Positions 1-5,998 of a stretch of 15,320 nt of DNA are shown in pieces (positions within the stretch are counted from its first letter, which is position 1; each line of letters begins with the position of its first letter). Below the pieces are notes generated by a model. That model had not been told where the DNA came from. It ran no database searches and worked only from the letters and a program-made list of their open reading frames with translations. The stretch is taken from positions 1 to 15,320 of the forward strand of contig CAZVCG010000042.1 in assembly GCA_964626265.1 (NCBI GenBank). The letters are read 5' to 3'. A program made the translations under genes and the position numbers. Source of the stretch: CAZVCG01 sp964626265. Lineage in GTDB: Bacteria > Pseudomonadota > Alphaproteobacteria > UBA9219.

Positions 1-1
1 C

Positions 2-601
2 GCGACAGACAAGCACCGGACGGTGGACGACACGCCTTATGGCGGGGGGGCCGGGATGGTCATGCGGCCCGACGTCGTGGCCTCGGCGGTGCGCGGCGCG
101 AGCGAAAAGTTCTGTCGAGCAAAGCGGCGCATCTATCTGTCGCCGCGCGGAAAAGTCCTTAACCAAGCACTTGTTCATGAATTGGTTGAAGCGGGATCGG
201 TCATGCTGCTTTGCGGGCGTTATGAGGGGGTGGATCAGCGCGTTTTGGACGCCGAAGGCCTCGAAGAGGTCAGTTTGGGCGACTTTGTGCTCGCCGGCGG
301 CGAAGTTGCAGCCATGACGCTTATTGAGGCGTGCGTCCGTCTTTTGCCCGGCGTGATGGGCAACATGGCCACCACGGACGAGGAAAGTTTTGCCAACGGC
401 TTGCTTGAGTACCCGCACTACACCCGCCCCCCCGAATGGGAAGGCCTCAAAGTCCCCGAAGTTCTTATATCGGGCCATCATGAAAGGGTTAATGCGTGGC
501 GGTTGGCGGAATCCGAGCGTTTGACCCGCGAGAGAAGGCCGGATTTGTGGGAAATTCATCAAAAAAGGCCGAAAGTTAACGAAAGCGCTAAGAAAGGTTG
601 A
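2..601 (+). CDS. trmD: tRNA (guanine-37-N1)-methyltransferase, 5'-truncated
   Basis: TrmD uses S-adenosylmethionine to methylate N1 of G37 next to the anticodon, preventing +1 frameshifting. The reading frame is already open at base 2 (ATDKHRTVDDTPYGGGAGMVM), so the true start lies outside the window and roughly the first 40-50 residues are missing. The visible part has the family hallmarks: the DDTPYGGGAGMVM stretch, then the SPOUT trefoil-knot cofactor segments LLCGRYEGVDQRV and SLGDFVLAGGEVAAMTLIEA, and the C-terminal YPHYTRPPEW region that contacts tRNA. The C-terminus is basic and ends at TGA 599-601. rplS begins 47 bp downstream on the same strand, the usual proteobacterial trmD-rplS arrangement, so cotranscription is likely. 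Identification is by recognition of these motifs and is secure. Confidence 0.97.
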   Translation, partial: ATDKHRTVDDTPYGGGAGMVMRPDVVASAVRGASEKFCRAKRRIYLSPRGKVLNQALVHELVEAGSVMLLCGRYEGVDQRVLDAEGLEEVSLGDFVLAGGEVAAMTLIEACVRLLPGVMGNMATTDEESFANGLLEYPHYTRPPEWEGLKVPEVLISGHHERVNAWRLAESERLTRERRPDLWEIHQKRPKVNESAKKG

Positions 602-648
602 GTTGGCGGGGAATCTTGTGTATAGCCTCCCCCTTCAGGAGAAAAGCT

Positions 649-1044
649 ATGAATATCTTACAGAAATTCGAGCAACAGCAGCTCGAGAAAATGAACGTCA
701 ATGTTCCCGAATTCGCGCCCGGCGATACCGTTCGCGTCAACGTGAAGGTCATCGAAGGCACGCGCGAGCGCATTCAGGCCTATGAAGGCGTGTGCATCGC
801 CCGCAAAAGCGCCGGTTTCAACTCGTCCTTTACCGTCCGCAAGATCAGCTATGGCGAAGGCGTCGAGCGCGTGTTCCCGCTTTACAGCCCACGCGTCGAT
901 TCCATTCAGGTCGTGCGCCGTGGCGATGTCCGCCGCGCCCGCCTGTATTACCTGCGCAGCCGCCGCGGCAAGTCAGCCCGCATCACCGAGCGCATGGACT
1001 ACGCGGTCGCAGCCCCGGAAAAGACGGAAGCGAAAGAAGCGTAA
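649..1044 (+). CDS. rplS: 50S ribosomal protein L19
   Basis: L19 sits at the 30S-50S interface of the large subunit. The 131-residue product starts MNILQKFEQQQLEKMN and contains the conserved core FAPGDTVRVNVKVIEGTRERIQAYEGVCIAR, followed by SFTVRKISYGEGVERVFPLYSP and the basic RRGDVRRARLYYLRSRRGKSARI end. A longer in-frame ORF reaches back to 598, but the ATG at 649 is preferred: AGGAG lies at 637-641 with a 7-nt gap, and the extra upstream residues do not resemble L19. The tail (AAPEKTEAKEA) is a variable acidic/alanine-rich extension common in this family. It directly follows trmD and is closed by a strong intrinsic terminator, so it ends the operon. Confidence 0.97.
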   Translation: MNILQKFEQQQLEKMNVNVPEFAPGDTVRVNVKVIEGTRERIQAYEGVCIARKSAGFNSSFTVRKISYGEGVERVFPLYSPRVDSIQVVRRGDVRRARLYYLRSRRGKSARITERMDYAVAAPEKTEAKEA

Positions 1045-1063
1045 TCAGGTTTTTTGTTCATGC

Positions 1064-1094
1064 AAAAACCCTCCCTTCACGGGGAGGGTTTTTT
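1064..1094 (+). terminator. Intrinsic terminator of trmD-rplS
   Basis: A near-perfect stem pairs AAAAACCCTCCC (1064-1075) with GGGAGGGTTTTTT (1082-1094) around a 6-nt loop. The 3' arm runs into a T-tract. It begins 20 bp after the rplS stop. The A-tract on the 5' side could make it work in both directions. Confidence 0.9.
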
Positions 1095-1129
1095 GTTTGC
1101 GGGACGCATAAACGAAGCATTCGCCTTGT

Positions 1130-1201
1130 CCCCGAATTCGGGGGCGGTGCGCGCACCGAAATGTTGCAGAAGAAAGCGCGTTTTTTGCCCCCGAATTCGG
1201 G
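1130..1201. repeat. Two GAATTC-centred palindromes, about 60 bp apart
   Basis: CCCCGAATTCGGGG (1130-1143) and CCCGAATTCGGG (1190-1201) share the core CCCGAATTCGGG. Each is followed by a GCGG-containing stretch, as if a unit of about 60 bp had been duplicated and then diverged. Between them lies another perfect palindrome, CGGTGCGCGCACCG (1145-1158). Function unknown. Confidence 0.5.
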
Positions 1202-1277
1202 CGCGGAAATTGACCTGCGGATGCTAAGAAAGTCGAAGCGTTTGCGCCCCGAAAAGCGGGCTTTTTTTCTGTCCAAA

Positions 1278-1323
1278 ATGCCAAAATCTTCCTTTTTTGG
1301 GGCCGATCATGCCAAAATCTTCC
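1278..1323. repeat. 15-bp direct repeat, ATGCCAAAATCTTCC x2
   Basis: The 15-mer occurs at 1278-1292 and 1309-1323, start to start 31 bp, about three helical turns. It could be a local duplication or a pair of protein-binding half sites. Nothing else identifies it. Confidence 0.55.
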
Positions 1324-1397
1324 CTCAAAGCGCGCCTAAAATGCCGGAAACCGTGGCGCAGATTTCGCATAAAAAGTTAAAAAAGCGGCGCGACAGG

Positions 1398-1432
1398 GTT
1401 AACATCAACGCGTCAGGCGAAAGCGTGTTAAC
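1398..1432. promoter_or_regulatory. Inverted repeat GTTAACA...TGTTAAC, operator-like
   Basis: GTTAACA (1398-1404) is mirrored by TGTTAAC (1426-1432). ACGC (1408-1411) and GCGT (1423-1426) add to the symmetry if a 3-nt bulge is allowed. The right arm ends two bases before the first possible start (TTG 1435) of the next ORF. This position suits an operator or a short leader hairpin, but no regulator is identifiable. Confidence 0.35.
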
Positions 1433-1434
1433 TT

Positions 1435-1941
1435 TTGCTGCGTGACCGCCTCATCAGGAAAAACTTGGGGCTTACTATAGCCAGACAACAATTGTCGCGC
1501 GAGAAAAAGCCGAAGGTTGCAAGATTTTTGCAAGCTCGTGACAAAGAGATTGAAAACCGTATTGGCTGCTCACTCTACGGCATCAGCTCCGTAATTGAGC
1601 AGTATCAAAAATCATATCCGCCGAGCAATCTTAATTTCTTCACGCGAATTGCGGCCATGACTGGTATGCTCTGGGCGGGTTATAACGGTGCCAAAGTATG
1701 TTGTCCGTTCCCGGATCACCTTAATAAATACGTCGTGCTTTCAATGGGCAGCGTCGTCGCTCCTCTTGCTTTTCCCGATCTTATTGCTTTGGGCTGTCGC
1801 AAGGCAAAAAAAGCAATTTGCTCCAGACAAGCGCCTCAGGAAACGCCTTATCACTTGCTTGTCAACGATAGGCCAAAGGAACTCGTTGGGAGCAAAAAAA
1901 AACAACACGATGCCGTCTCCGTAGAAACGTCGCGTATATGA
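1435..1941 (+). CDS. Hypothetical protein, possible membrane protein
   Basis: I do not recognise this 168-residue product. The N-terminal third is strongly basic (about residues 1-40). Two moderately hydrophobic stretches follow at about 72-92 and 99-121, the first ending in a CC pair, and the tail is again basic and polar. An in-frame stop lies at 1429, so the start must be at or after TTG 1435; no clear ribosome-binding site precedes it, and the next ATG (1657) would leave only the hydrophobic part. Codon use and base composition appear more AT-rich than the flanking housekeeping genes, which may indicate a foreign or decaying gene. It converges on a possible small gene on the other strand. 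It could be a real orphan gene, a truncated remnant, or a chance ORF. Confidence 0.4.
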   Translation: MLRDRLIRKNLGLTIARQQLSREKKPKVARFLQARDKEIENRIGCSLYGISSVIEQYQKSYPPSNLNFFTRIAAMTGMLWAGYNGAKVCCPFPDHLNKYVVLSMGSVVAPLAFPDLIALGCRKAKKAICSRQAPQETPYHLLVNDRPKELVGSKKKQHDAVSVETSRI

Positions 1942-1962
1942 AAAAAATTGTGTCGCGAGGAG

Positions 1963-2154
1963 TTATGAGGGGGTTGGCTGATCTGTAGACTTCGCTGCTA
2001 CACTTTTTGAACGCATACCGACGATGAGAGGGCTGAGGCGCGATTTTGGCATTCGGGAAATTACCCCCGTATCCAGAAGCATACTGCGTCCGTAAGCGAG
2101 AAAAAGACCAACAAGGACCACGCTGCCAATAACAGCATCCGCCGTGTTTATCAT
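1963..2154 (-). CDS. Possible small single-span membrane protein
   Basis: This is an unrecognised 63-residue ORF starting at ATG 2154. The N-terminus holds one clear hydrophobic segment (about residues 5-22, ADAVIGSVVLVGLFLAYG), followed by a basic, serine- and proline-rich tail, the pattern of a small inner-membrane protein with a cytoplasmic tail. GGAG lies just upstream but only about 3 nt from the ATG, a weak site. Its 3' end converges on the hypothetical gene at 1435-1941. The plus-strand frame opposite its start (from 2144) runs on as antisense of the SIMPL gene and is less likely to be coding. Confidence 0.35.
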   Translation of the reverse strand: MINTADAVIGSVVLVGLFLAYGRSMLLDTGVISRMPKSRLSPLIVGMRSKSVAAKSTDQPTPS

Positions 2155-2392
2155 GATCTCCGTCAGTTTGAGCCTGACAACATATTGTTTACTAGAGCCG
2201 TTTATCTTTTTATTGAATCAAGAAGCAGGTGAAGGGAAGCAATGGGGACACAATAAAAAAGGCAACAGAAGGCCGTTCAAAAGTCAAATGATTGGCGGAG
2301 CCTTTTTTATTATGTCCCCCCTCGCTGTTACATTTGTAGCACCAAGTTTTTGCTTCCTCTCCCACAAGGGGAGATGGCCTTGGAAAAATCTG
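2155..2392. other. Intergenic stretch with one palindromic repeat
   Basis: There is no convincing gene. The stretch contains the GGGGACAC-ended repeat at 2244-2319. Next to the SIMPL stop there is a small hairpin (TCTCCC/GGGAGA around 2355-2373) without a T-tract on the relevant strand. Confidence 0.5.
2244..2319. repeat. Palindromic element with GGGGACAC ends, copy 1
   Basis: This is a 76-bp element with 20-bp inverted arms: GGGGACACAATAAAAAAGGC (2244-2263) against 2300-2319, with a single mismatch. The 36-nt centre is unrelated to that of copy 2 at 4732-4806, so only the ends are conserved. This fits a REP-like or miniature inverted-repeat element moved by a transposase encoded elsewhere; no transposase lies in this window. 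The GGC/GCC stem followed by TTTTTTATT also makes it a plausible bidirectional terminator, lying beyond the 3' end of the SIMPL gene. Confidence 0.8.
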
Positions 2393-3175
2393 TCAATTCC
2401 CCAGCGCGTAATCCACCGTCGAAACCACGCGGACGGTTTTAGTGATTTGGCTTTCTTCGGTTGCGCCCGGGTATTGGTCGCCGGGCAAGATGGAGAACGT
2501 GCCTTGACTGGCGCGGGCCAAACCGCCGAGCTGCACGTTCGCGTAGCGCGCGAATTGCTCCGCCGCGTCGTGCGCGTTGCGCGTGGCTTCGGCCAGCATC
2601 TGGAGCTTAACTTCGTTTAATTTGGTGAAAAGGTAATAGGGCGACAACGACGCCAGCGAACCGACGCCTTCGGTCGTGAGAAGAATTCCCGCCTTAACCA
2701 GTTCGTTGATCTTGCCGCCGATCTTTTGCACGACATCGACGTTGTTCGAGCGGATCATGATGTTGCCGTACACGATATAGCGCGTGTCTTTCATGGCTTC
2801 GCTGCGGTATTCCTTGGCCATCAAATCGACGACATCGGTGCGTTGCACCGTCACGTCATTCTCGGCGAGGCCTTCAGCTTTCAGGAAATCGAGAATGGCT
2901 TTTTGATCGGCGTCGATTTTTTGTTGAACCATGGGAAGGTCGTTTCCAGCGGCGACGAAACGCAACGGCCACAGCGCGAGATCGGCTTTGACCTGGTGTT
3001 CGGCCAGACCCTTGACGGAAATAGTATGCGGGTTGTTCACGCGCCCGAAGCCGGTTTGAACGGCCTGACCGAGGAAATAGCTGCTCGCGCCGATGCCGAG
3101 CGCCAAAACGCAGGCGGCGGCTATCAGGCCGAGGCTGGAGGAGCTTTCGTTCATGGGTTGGTCGTCGAGGGTCAT
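2393..3175 (-). CDS. SIMPL domain-containing (DUF541) periplasmic protein
   Basis: The 260-residue product has a short cytoplasmic N-terminus, one membrane anchor or uncleaved signal (about residues 14-36, LGLIAAACVLALGIGASSYFLG) and a SIMPL/DUF541 domain filling the rest. Typical family features are ISVKGLAEHQVKADLALWPLRF at the domain start, a central YIVYGNIMIRSNNVD strand, and the closing FSILPGD...ITKTVRVVSTVDYAL. The family is exported, in some species linked to oxidative stress or the outer membrane, but has no established enzymatic activity. ATG 3175 is chosen because AGGTG sits 5 nt upstream; the second Met (3154) has no such site. It is transcribed divergently from tilS across a 95-bp gap. 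Confidence 0.85.
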   Translation of the reverse strand: MTLDDQPMNESSSSLGLIAAACVLALGIGASSYFLGQAVQTGFGRVNNPHTISVKGLAEHQVKADLALWPLRFVAAGNDLPMVQQKIDADQKAILDFLKAEGLAENDVTVQRTDVVDLMAKEYRSEAMKDTRYIVYGNIMIRSNNVDVVQKIGGKINELVKAGILLTTEGVGSLASLSPYYLFTKLNEVKLQMLAEATRNAHDAAEQFARYANVQLGGLARASQGTFSILPGDQYPGATEESQITKTVRVVSTVDYALGN

Positions 3176-3213
3176 GGGGGCACCTGATAAATGGGGCGCA
3201 AGCGGATTGCGCT

Positions 3214-3242
3214 TGAAAGAGGGAGGCTAAACACTCTACGAT
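3214..3242 (+). promoter_or_regulatory. Candidate sigma-70-type promoter for tilS
   Basis: TTGAAA (3214-3219) and TACGAT (3237-3242) are separated by 17 bp, each matching the consensus at four of six positions or better. This places initiation about 20 bp before the tilS start in the divergent intergenic region. Pattern match only. Confidence 0.35.
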
Positions 3243-3270
3243 TATTTCTTAAAGAGGGCAATCAAGACAA

Positions 3271-4710
3271 ATGAAAAGTCCGCGTTTTTTGAAAGTATTA
3301 TCGTCCTTTGTTCCGGCGGGGCGTGAAGTGACGCCGCTGGCCGATAGAGAGTTTGCGCGCCTGATGGAACCGTTTGGCGTGGGGGAAAGTCCTTTGGCTT
3401 TGGCCGTCTCCGGCGGGCCGGACAGCATGGCTTTGGCGCATTGTTTGGGGCGGTGGGTTAAGGCTCACAAAAAGCCCGTTGTCATCCCCGTGCAAACGGG
3501 GATCCAGCGGCCCGCGTCTGTGGGCCATATGAGTTATACGTCGCATGGACATGCGACGCTGGATTCCCGCTTTCGCGGGAATGACATAATGGTCATTTGT
3601 TTCATCGTCGATCATGGGTTGCGGGAGGAGTCGGCGGACGAGGCGCAGGCCGTGAAAGAGCGGCTGGAGGCGATGGGGTTGCGGGCGGAGATTTTGCGCT
3701 GGGAGCATGGCCCCGTCGCCACGCGCGTGCATGTTCAGGCGCGCAAGGCGCGGTTTGATTTGTTGGTTGAAGCTTGCAAGCGGCATGGCGCGCGCGATTT
3801 GCTGTTGGCGCATCAGTTGGACGACCAAGCCGAAACCATTCTCATGCGCTTCGCCAAAGGCAGCGGGATCGACGGACTGGCGGGCATGGCGCGGGTTACT
3901 GAAATGGACGGCGTGCGTTTGTTGAGGCCTTTGCTGGGCGTTCCCAAAGAGCGCTTGGTCGCGACGTGCCACGCGGCGGGCATCGATTATGTGACCGATC
4001 CCAGCAACGCCAAAGCGAAATACGCCCGCGGGCGGTTGCGGCGCGTTCAGGAATTGCTGGCGGAAGAGGGCTTTACGCCGGAACGCTTGGCCGATCTGGG
4101 CGAGCGCGCGGCCGAAGCGAAAGACGCGCTCGACCATTATACGCGGGCTTTGCTGCGTGTGGCGGTCGCTCAAGACGCGGCAGGGATGCTGAAAATCAAT
4201 CTGGAACAGTTGCGTTCCGCGCCGCAGGCGGTGGCGTTGCGCGCGTTGGCGGCGTGTTTGCAGACCGTGCATCCGTCGGATTATGCGCCTGAACGCGCGA
4301 TGCTGTTGCCTGTGCTGAACGATTTGCTTAGCGACATGCCGATGGGCGCGCGGACGTTGCATGGGTGCGTTATCAACAAGACGGACAGGCAAGCTACGAT
4401 CGTGCGCGAATATGGGGCGATTACGGACGAGCAGCCGATCGCGCCGGGACAGACGGTGGAATGGGACAGGCGTTGGCGCGTGAGATTGGCGGCGGATTGC
4501 AAGTTGACGGGGCTTACTGTACGCGCGCTGGGCATTCAAACGCATGATGTGCTGGACAAACTTGCGCCCGGCTTGCGCCAGCGCATTCCGCAAGGACGTT
4601 TGCGCGCCTCTCTTCCAGCGTTGTGGGAGGGGAGAGAGTTGAAGGCGGTTCCGGATGTGTTTGATTTAAAGGCCAATATGGCCTGCGCTGAATTGATAAA
4701 CTCATTATGA
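3271..4710 (+). CDS. tilS: tRNA(Ile)-lysidine synthase with in-frame palindromic insertion
   Basis: TilS converts C34 of the CAU-anticodon isoleucine tRNA to lysidine with ATP and lysine, switching it from Met to Ile identity. The N-type ATP-pyrophosphatase motifs are all present: SGGPDS (residues 47-52), VDHGLR (113-118), AHQLDDQAET (from about 180), and DPSN (243-246) before the basic YARGRLRR. The 479-residue length is inflated by about 37 residues (71-107) encoded by a palindromic repeat between the P-loop and the VDHGLR strand. Without it the protein would be about 442 residues and would read PVV-ICFIVDHGLR, as expected. The reading frame is intact, so the gene is probably functional. 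The ribosome-binding site (AGAGGG, 3253-3258) is unusually far (12 nt) from the ATG. A GGGGACAC repeat just after the stop may terminate it. Confidence 0.95.
   Translation: MKSPRFLKVLSSFVPAGREVTPLADREFARLMEPFGVGESPLALAVSGGPDSMALAHCLGRWVKAHKKPVVIPVQTGIQRPASVGHMSYTSHGHATLDSRFRGNDIMVICFIVDHGLREESADEAQAVKERLEAMGLRAEILRWEHGPVATRVHVQARKARFDLLVEACKRHGARDLLLAHQLDDQAETILMRFAKGSGIDGLAGMARVTEMDGVRLLRPLLGVPKERLVATCHAAGIDYVTDPSNAKAKYARGRLRRVQELLAEEGFTPERLADLGERAAEAKDALDHYTRALLRVAVAQDAAGMLKINLEQLRSAPQAVALRALAACLQTVHPSDYAPERAMLLPVLNDLLSDMPMGARTLHGCVINKTDRQATIVREYGAITDEQPIAPGQTVEWDRRWRVRLAADCKLTGLTVRALGIQTHDVLDKLAPGLRQRIPQGRLRASLPALWEGRELKAVPDVFDLKANMACAELINSL
3481..3585. repeat. RPE-like palindromic element inside tilS
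   Basis: The 105-bp element is exactly 35 codons. Its outer 27-bp arms (3481-3507 and 3559-3585) are inverted copies of the widespread GTCATTCCCGC...GGGAATCCAG type of palindrome. Four hairpins lie in a row: CCCCG/CGGGG at 3485-3500, GGCCC/GGGCC at 3509-3526, a 9-bp perfect stem CGTCGCATG/CATGCGACG at 3539-3558, and TCCCGC/GCGGGA at 3565-3580. GTCAT occurs at 3481-3485 and again at 3592-3596. Removing the 111 bp between these repeats restores a normal TilS sequence. The translated peptide (VQTGIQ ... LDSRFRGND) is typical of this repeat class. Similar in-frame insertions are known as Rickettsia palindromic elements. Confidence 0.9.
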
Positions 4711-4731
4711 TTGATGTGTGGGAAGGACAAT

Positions 4732-4806
4732 GGGGACACGATAAAAAGGCCTTAGACATACATGAGAGCCTACACGATTATTCAGGGCCTTTTTTATTGT
4801 GTCCCC
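4732..4806. repeat. Palindromic element with GGGGACAC ends, copy 2
   Basis: This 75-bp element has arms GGGGACACGATAAAAAGGCC (4732-4751) and the inverted match at 4786-4806, differing by one base and one A of slippage. It shares the ends but not the 34-nt centre with copy 1 (2244-2319). It starts 22 bp after the tilS stop and its GGCC stem plus TTTTTTATT makes it a likely tilS terminator. Its right end also supplies sequence just upstream of the TATAAT of the next gene. Confidence 0.8.
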
Positions 4807-4817
4807 ATCGTTCGGCC

Positions 4818-4838
4818 TATAATGTAAGTTAACATTAT
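4818..4838 (+). promoter_or_regulatory. -10 element within a perfect inverted repeat
   Basis: A consensus TATAAT lies at 4818-4823. It overlaps a perfect inverted repeat, ATAATGT (4819-4825) and ACATTAT (4832-4838), with a 6-nt centre. A weak -35 (TTGTGT, 4797-4802, 15-bp spacing) would fall in the end of the palindromic repeat. The overlap of -10 and dyad suggests repressor control of the DUF2157 pair. Confidence 0.45.
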
Positions 4839-4849
4839 CCGGAAAGGCC

Positions 4850-5998
4850 ATGACGATGGGCGTGAAGTCGCAACTTAAGAGATGGCAAAAGGCCGGTCTG
4901 ATCGACCAGCACGTGGCGGGAAAAATCCTCGCCTTTGAAATAGCACGATCGAGCGGACGTTTCGGCACGGCGATGCTCGCGCTAGGCGCGTTGGCCATTG
5001 CGTTGGGGCTGGCGGCTATCACGGCATCCAACTGGGACGCGATACCGACCGCGTTGAAATTCGCCGGTGTGATTGCCATCAACCTTGCGCTTGCGGGCGG
5101 CGTTTTTCATGCGTTGCAGAAGAATTTGAACGCCGCGCGCGAGGTTCTTTTGTTTTTGCTGGCCGCCGCTGTTTTGTCCTTCATTGCCTTGATAGGCCAG
5201 GTGTATCAGACAGGCGCGCCGACGTGGCAGGCGTTGACGCTGTGGCTTGTTCTTGTCTCACCGTTTTTGTTCATGTTTGCGCGCGCGAGGTTCACGGTCG
5301 TGGTTTGGGTCGCCATGGTTTGGTGGACGCTGGGGTCGGCCTTCGAGGCCGTTCATGCGCATCTTGGCGCGCTATATCTTGACATTGCCTTTTACACGCT
5401 CATTCCGCTCGTCATGATCGGCGTGGGCGAAGCGCCGCGCATCCGCGACCGCTGGCCGTCATGGACATATGTGTTGGCGACGGCTGGATACTTTCTGGTC
5501 ATGCTGATGACGTCGATAGCCCAGGTCGCGTGGCTCAATGACAACAGGTCGATGTGGCATTTGACCGACAATGCGCCGCAATATCATATTCCCGGCACGG
5601 CTTTGGTCGCGGCGGCGTTAACGGGCGCGTTGCTCGCCGCGCTCTGGTTCCTCGATTGTTTAGGCAAGCAAGCGAAGAAAATCTTGCCGTTTCTGGCTGC
5701 CAGCATCTTTTTCGGTTTCCTGCCGCTTGTGGCCTATCACGTAGAATTGGCTGTCGTCGGCGCGGCGCTGTTCATGGCGTATTGGGCGTTGATCGGCTGG
5801 ACGGGGTTGCAGCTCGGCAACCGCGGCATTCTAAACGCTTCCATCGTCATCATCGCGATACGCCTGATCGTCGTTTACATCGAGGTGTTCGGCAGTCTGT
5901 TGTCCACGGGCATCGGGCTGATCACCAGCGGCGCGTTGCTGATCGCGTTGGTCGTGGGGACCCGTAAACTCATGCGTAAACTGGGGCATGCCATATGA
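4850..5998 (+). CDS. DUF2157 domain-containing membrane protein
   Basis: The product (382 residues) is a polytopic inner-membrane protein of the DUF2157 family. The N-terminal cytoplasmic region LKRWQKAGLIDQHVAGKILAFE is the family signature, a short helical unit before the first span. Roughly ten hydrophobic segments follow, beginning LALGALAIALGLAAITASNWDAIP, also typical. The molecular function of the family is unknown. Two starts compete: ATG 4850, and ATG 4856, which is better spaced (8 nt) from AAGG at 4844-4847. The stop overlaps the next start (ATGA at 5995-5998), so the two genes are translationally coupled. DUF2157 and GDYXXLXY genes are often adjacent in bacteria, which supports both assignments. 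The pair interrupts the usual tilS-ftsH neighbourhood. Confidence 0.85.
   Translation: MTMGVKSQLKRWQKAGLIDQHVAGKILAFEIARSSGRFGTAMLALGALAIALGLAAITASNWDAIPTALKFAGVIAINLALAGGVFHALQKNLNAAREVLLFLLAAAVLSFIALIGQVYQTGAPTWQALTLWLVLVSPFLFMFARARFTVVVWVAMVWWTLGSAFEAVHAHLGALYLDIAFYTLIPLVMIGVGEAPRIRDRWPSWTYVLATAGYFLVMLMTSIAQVAWLNDNRSMWHLTDNAPQYHIPGTALVAAALTGALLAALWFLDCLGKQAKKILPFLAASIFFGFLPLVAYHVELAVVGAALFMAYWALIGWTGLQLGNRGILNASIVIIAIRLIVVYIEVFGSLLSTGIGLITSGALLIALVVGTRKLMRKLGHAI

Larger units (their letters stand above)
1095..1434. other. Gene-free, palindrome-rich stretch
   Basis: I see no credible gene. It holds two adjacent 14-bp perfect palindromes (CCCCGAATTCGGGG at 1130-1143 and CGGTGCGCGCACCG at 1145-1158). 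A second GAATTC palindrome, CCCGAATTCGGG, lies at 1190-1201. A weak hairpin followed by seven T's lies at 1246-1267. A 15-bp direct repeat ATGCCAAAATCTTCC occurs at 1278-1292 and 1309-1323. An inverted GTTAACA/TGTTAAC pair lies at 1398-1432. Open frames crossing this stretch show no recognisable protein and I regard them as chance. Confidence 0.6.

Noticed and set aside
1246..1267. Second terminator after rplS (GCCC/GGGC plus T7)
   Set aside because: The stem is only four base pairs around an 8-nt loop, and a much stronger terminator lies upstream; not called as a feature of its own.
792..1445. 217-residue plus-strand ORF
   Set aside because: It overlaps rplS out of frame, then reads through the terminator and repeat cluster.
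2144..2620. 158-residue plus-strand ORF
   Set aside because: It crosses the palindromic element and continues antisense through the SIMPL gene; the hydrophobic start alone is not enough evidence.
2726..3187. 153-residue plus-strand ORF opposite the SIMPL gene
   Set aside because: It is an antisense shadow; the minus strand carries a signal anchor and a full SIMPL domain.
3481..3585. CRISPR-like repeat pair
   Set aside because: The arms are inverted rather than direct repeats and there is only one pair with no spacer series.
3298..4593. 431-residue minus-strand ORF opposite tilS
   Set aside because: It is an antisense shadow of a gene with complete TilS motifs; its product is low-complexity Arg/His/Gln-rich and resembles nothing.
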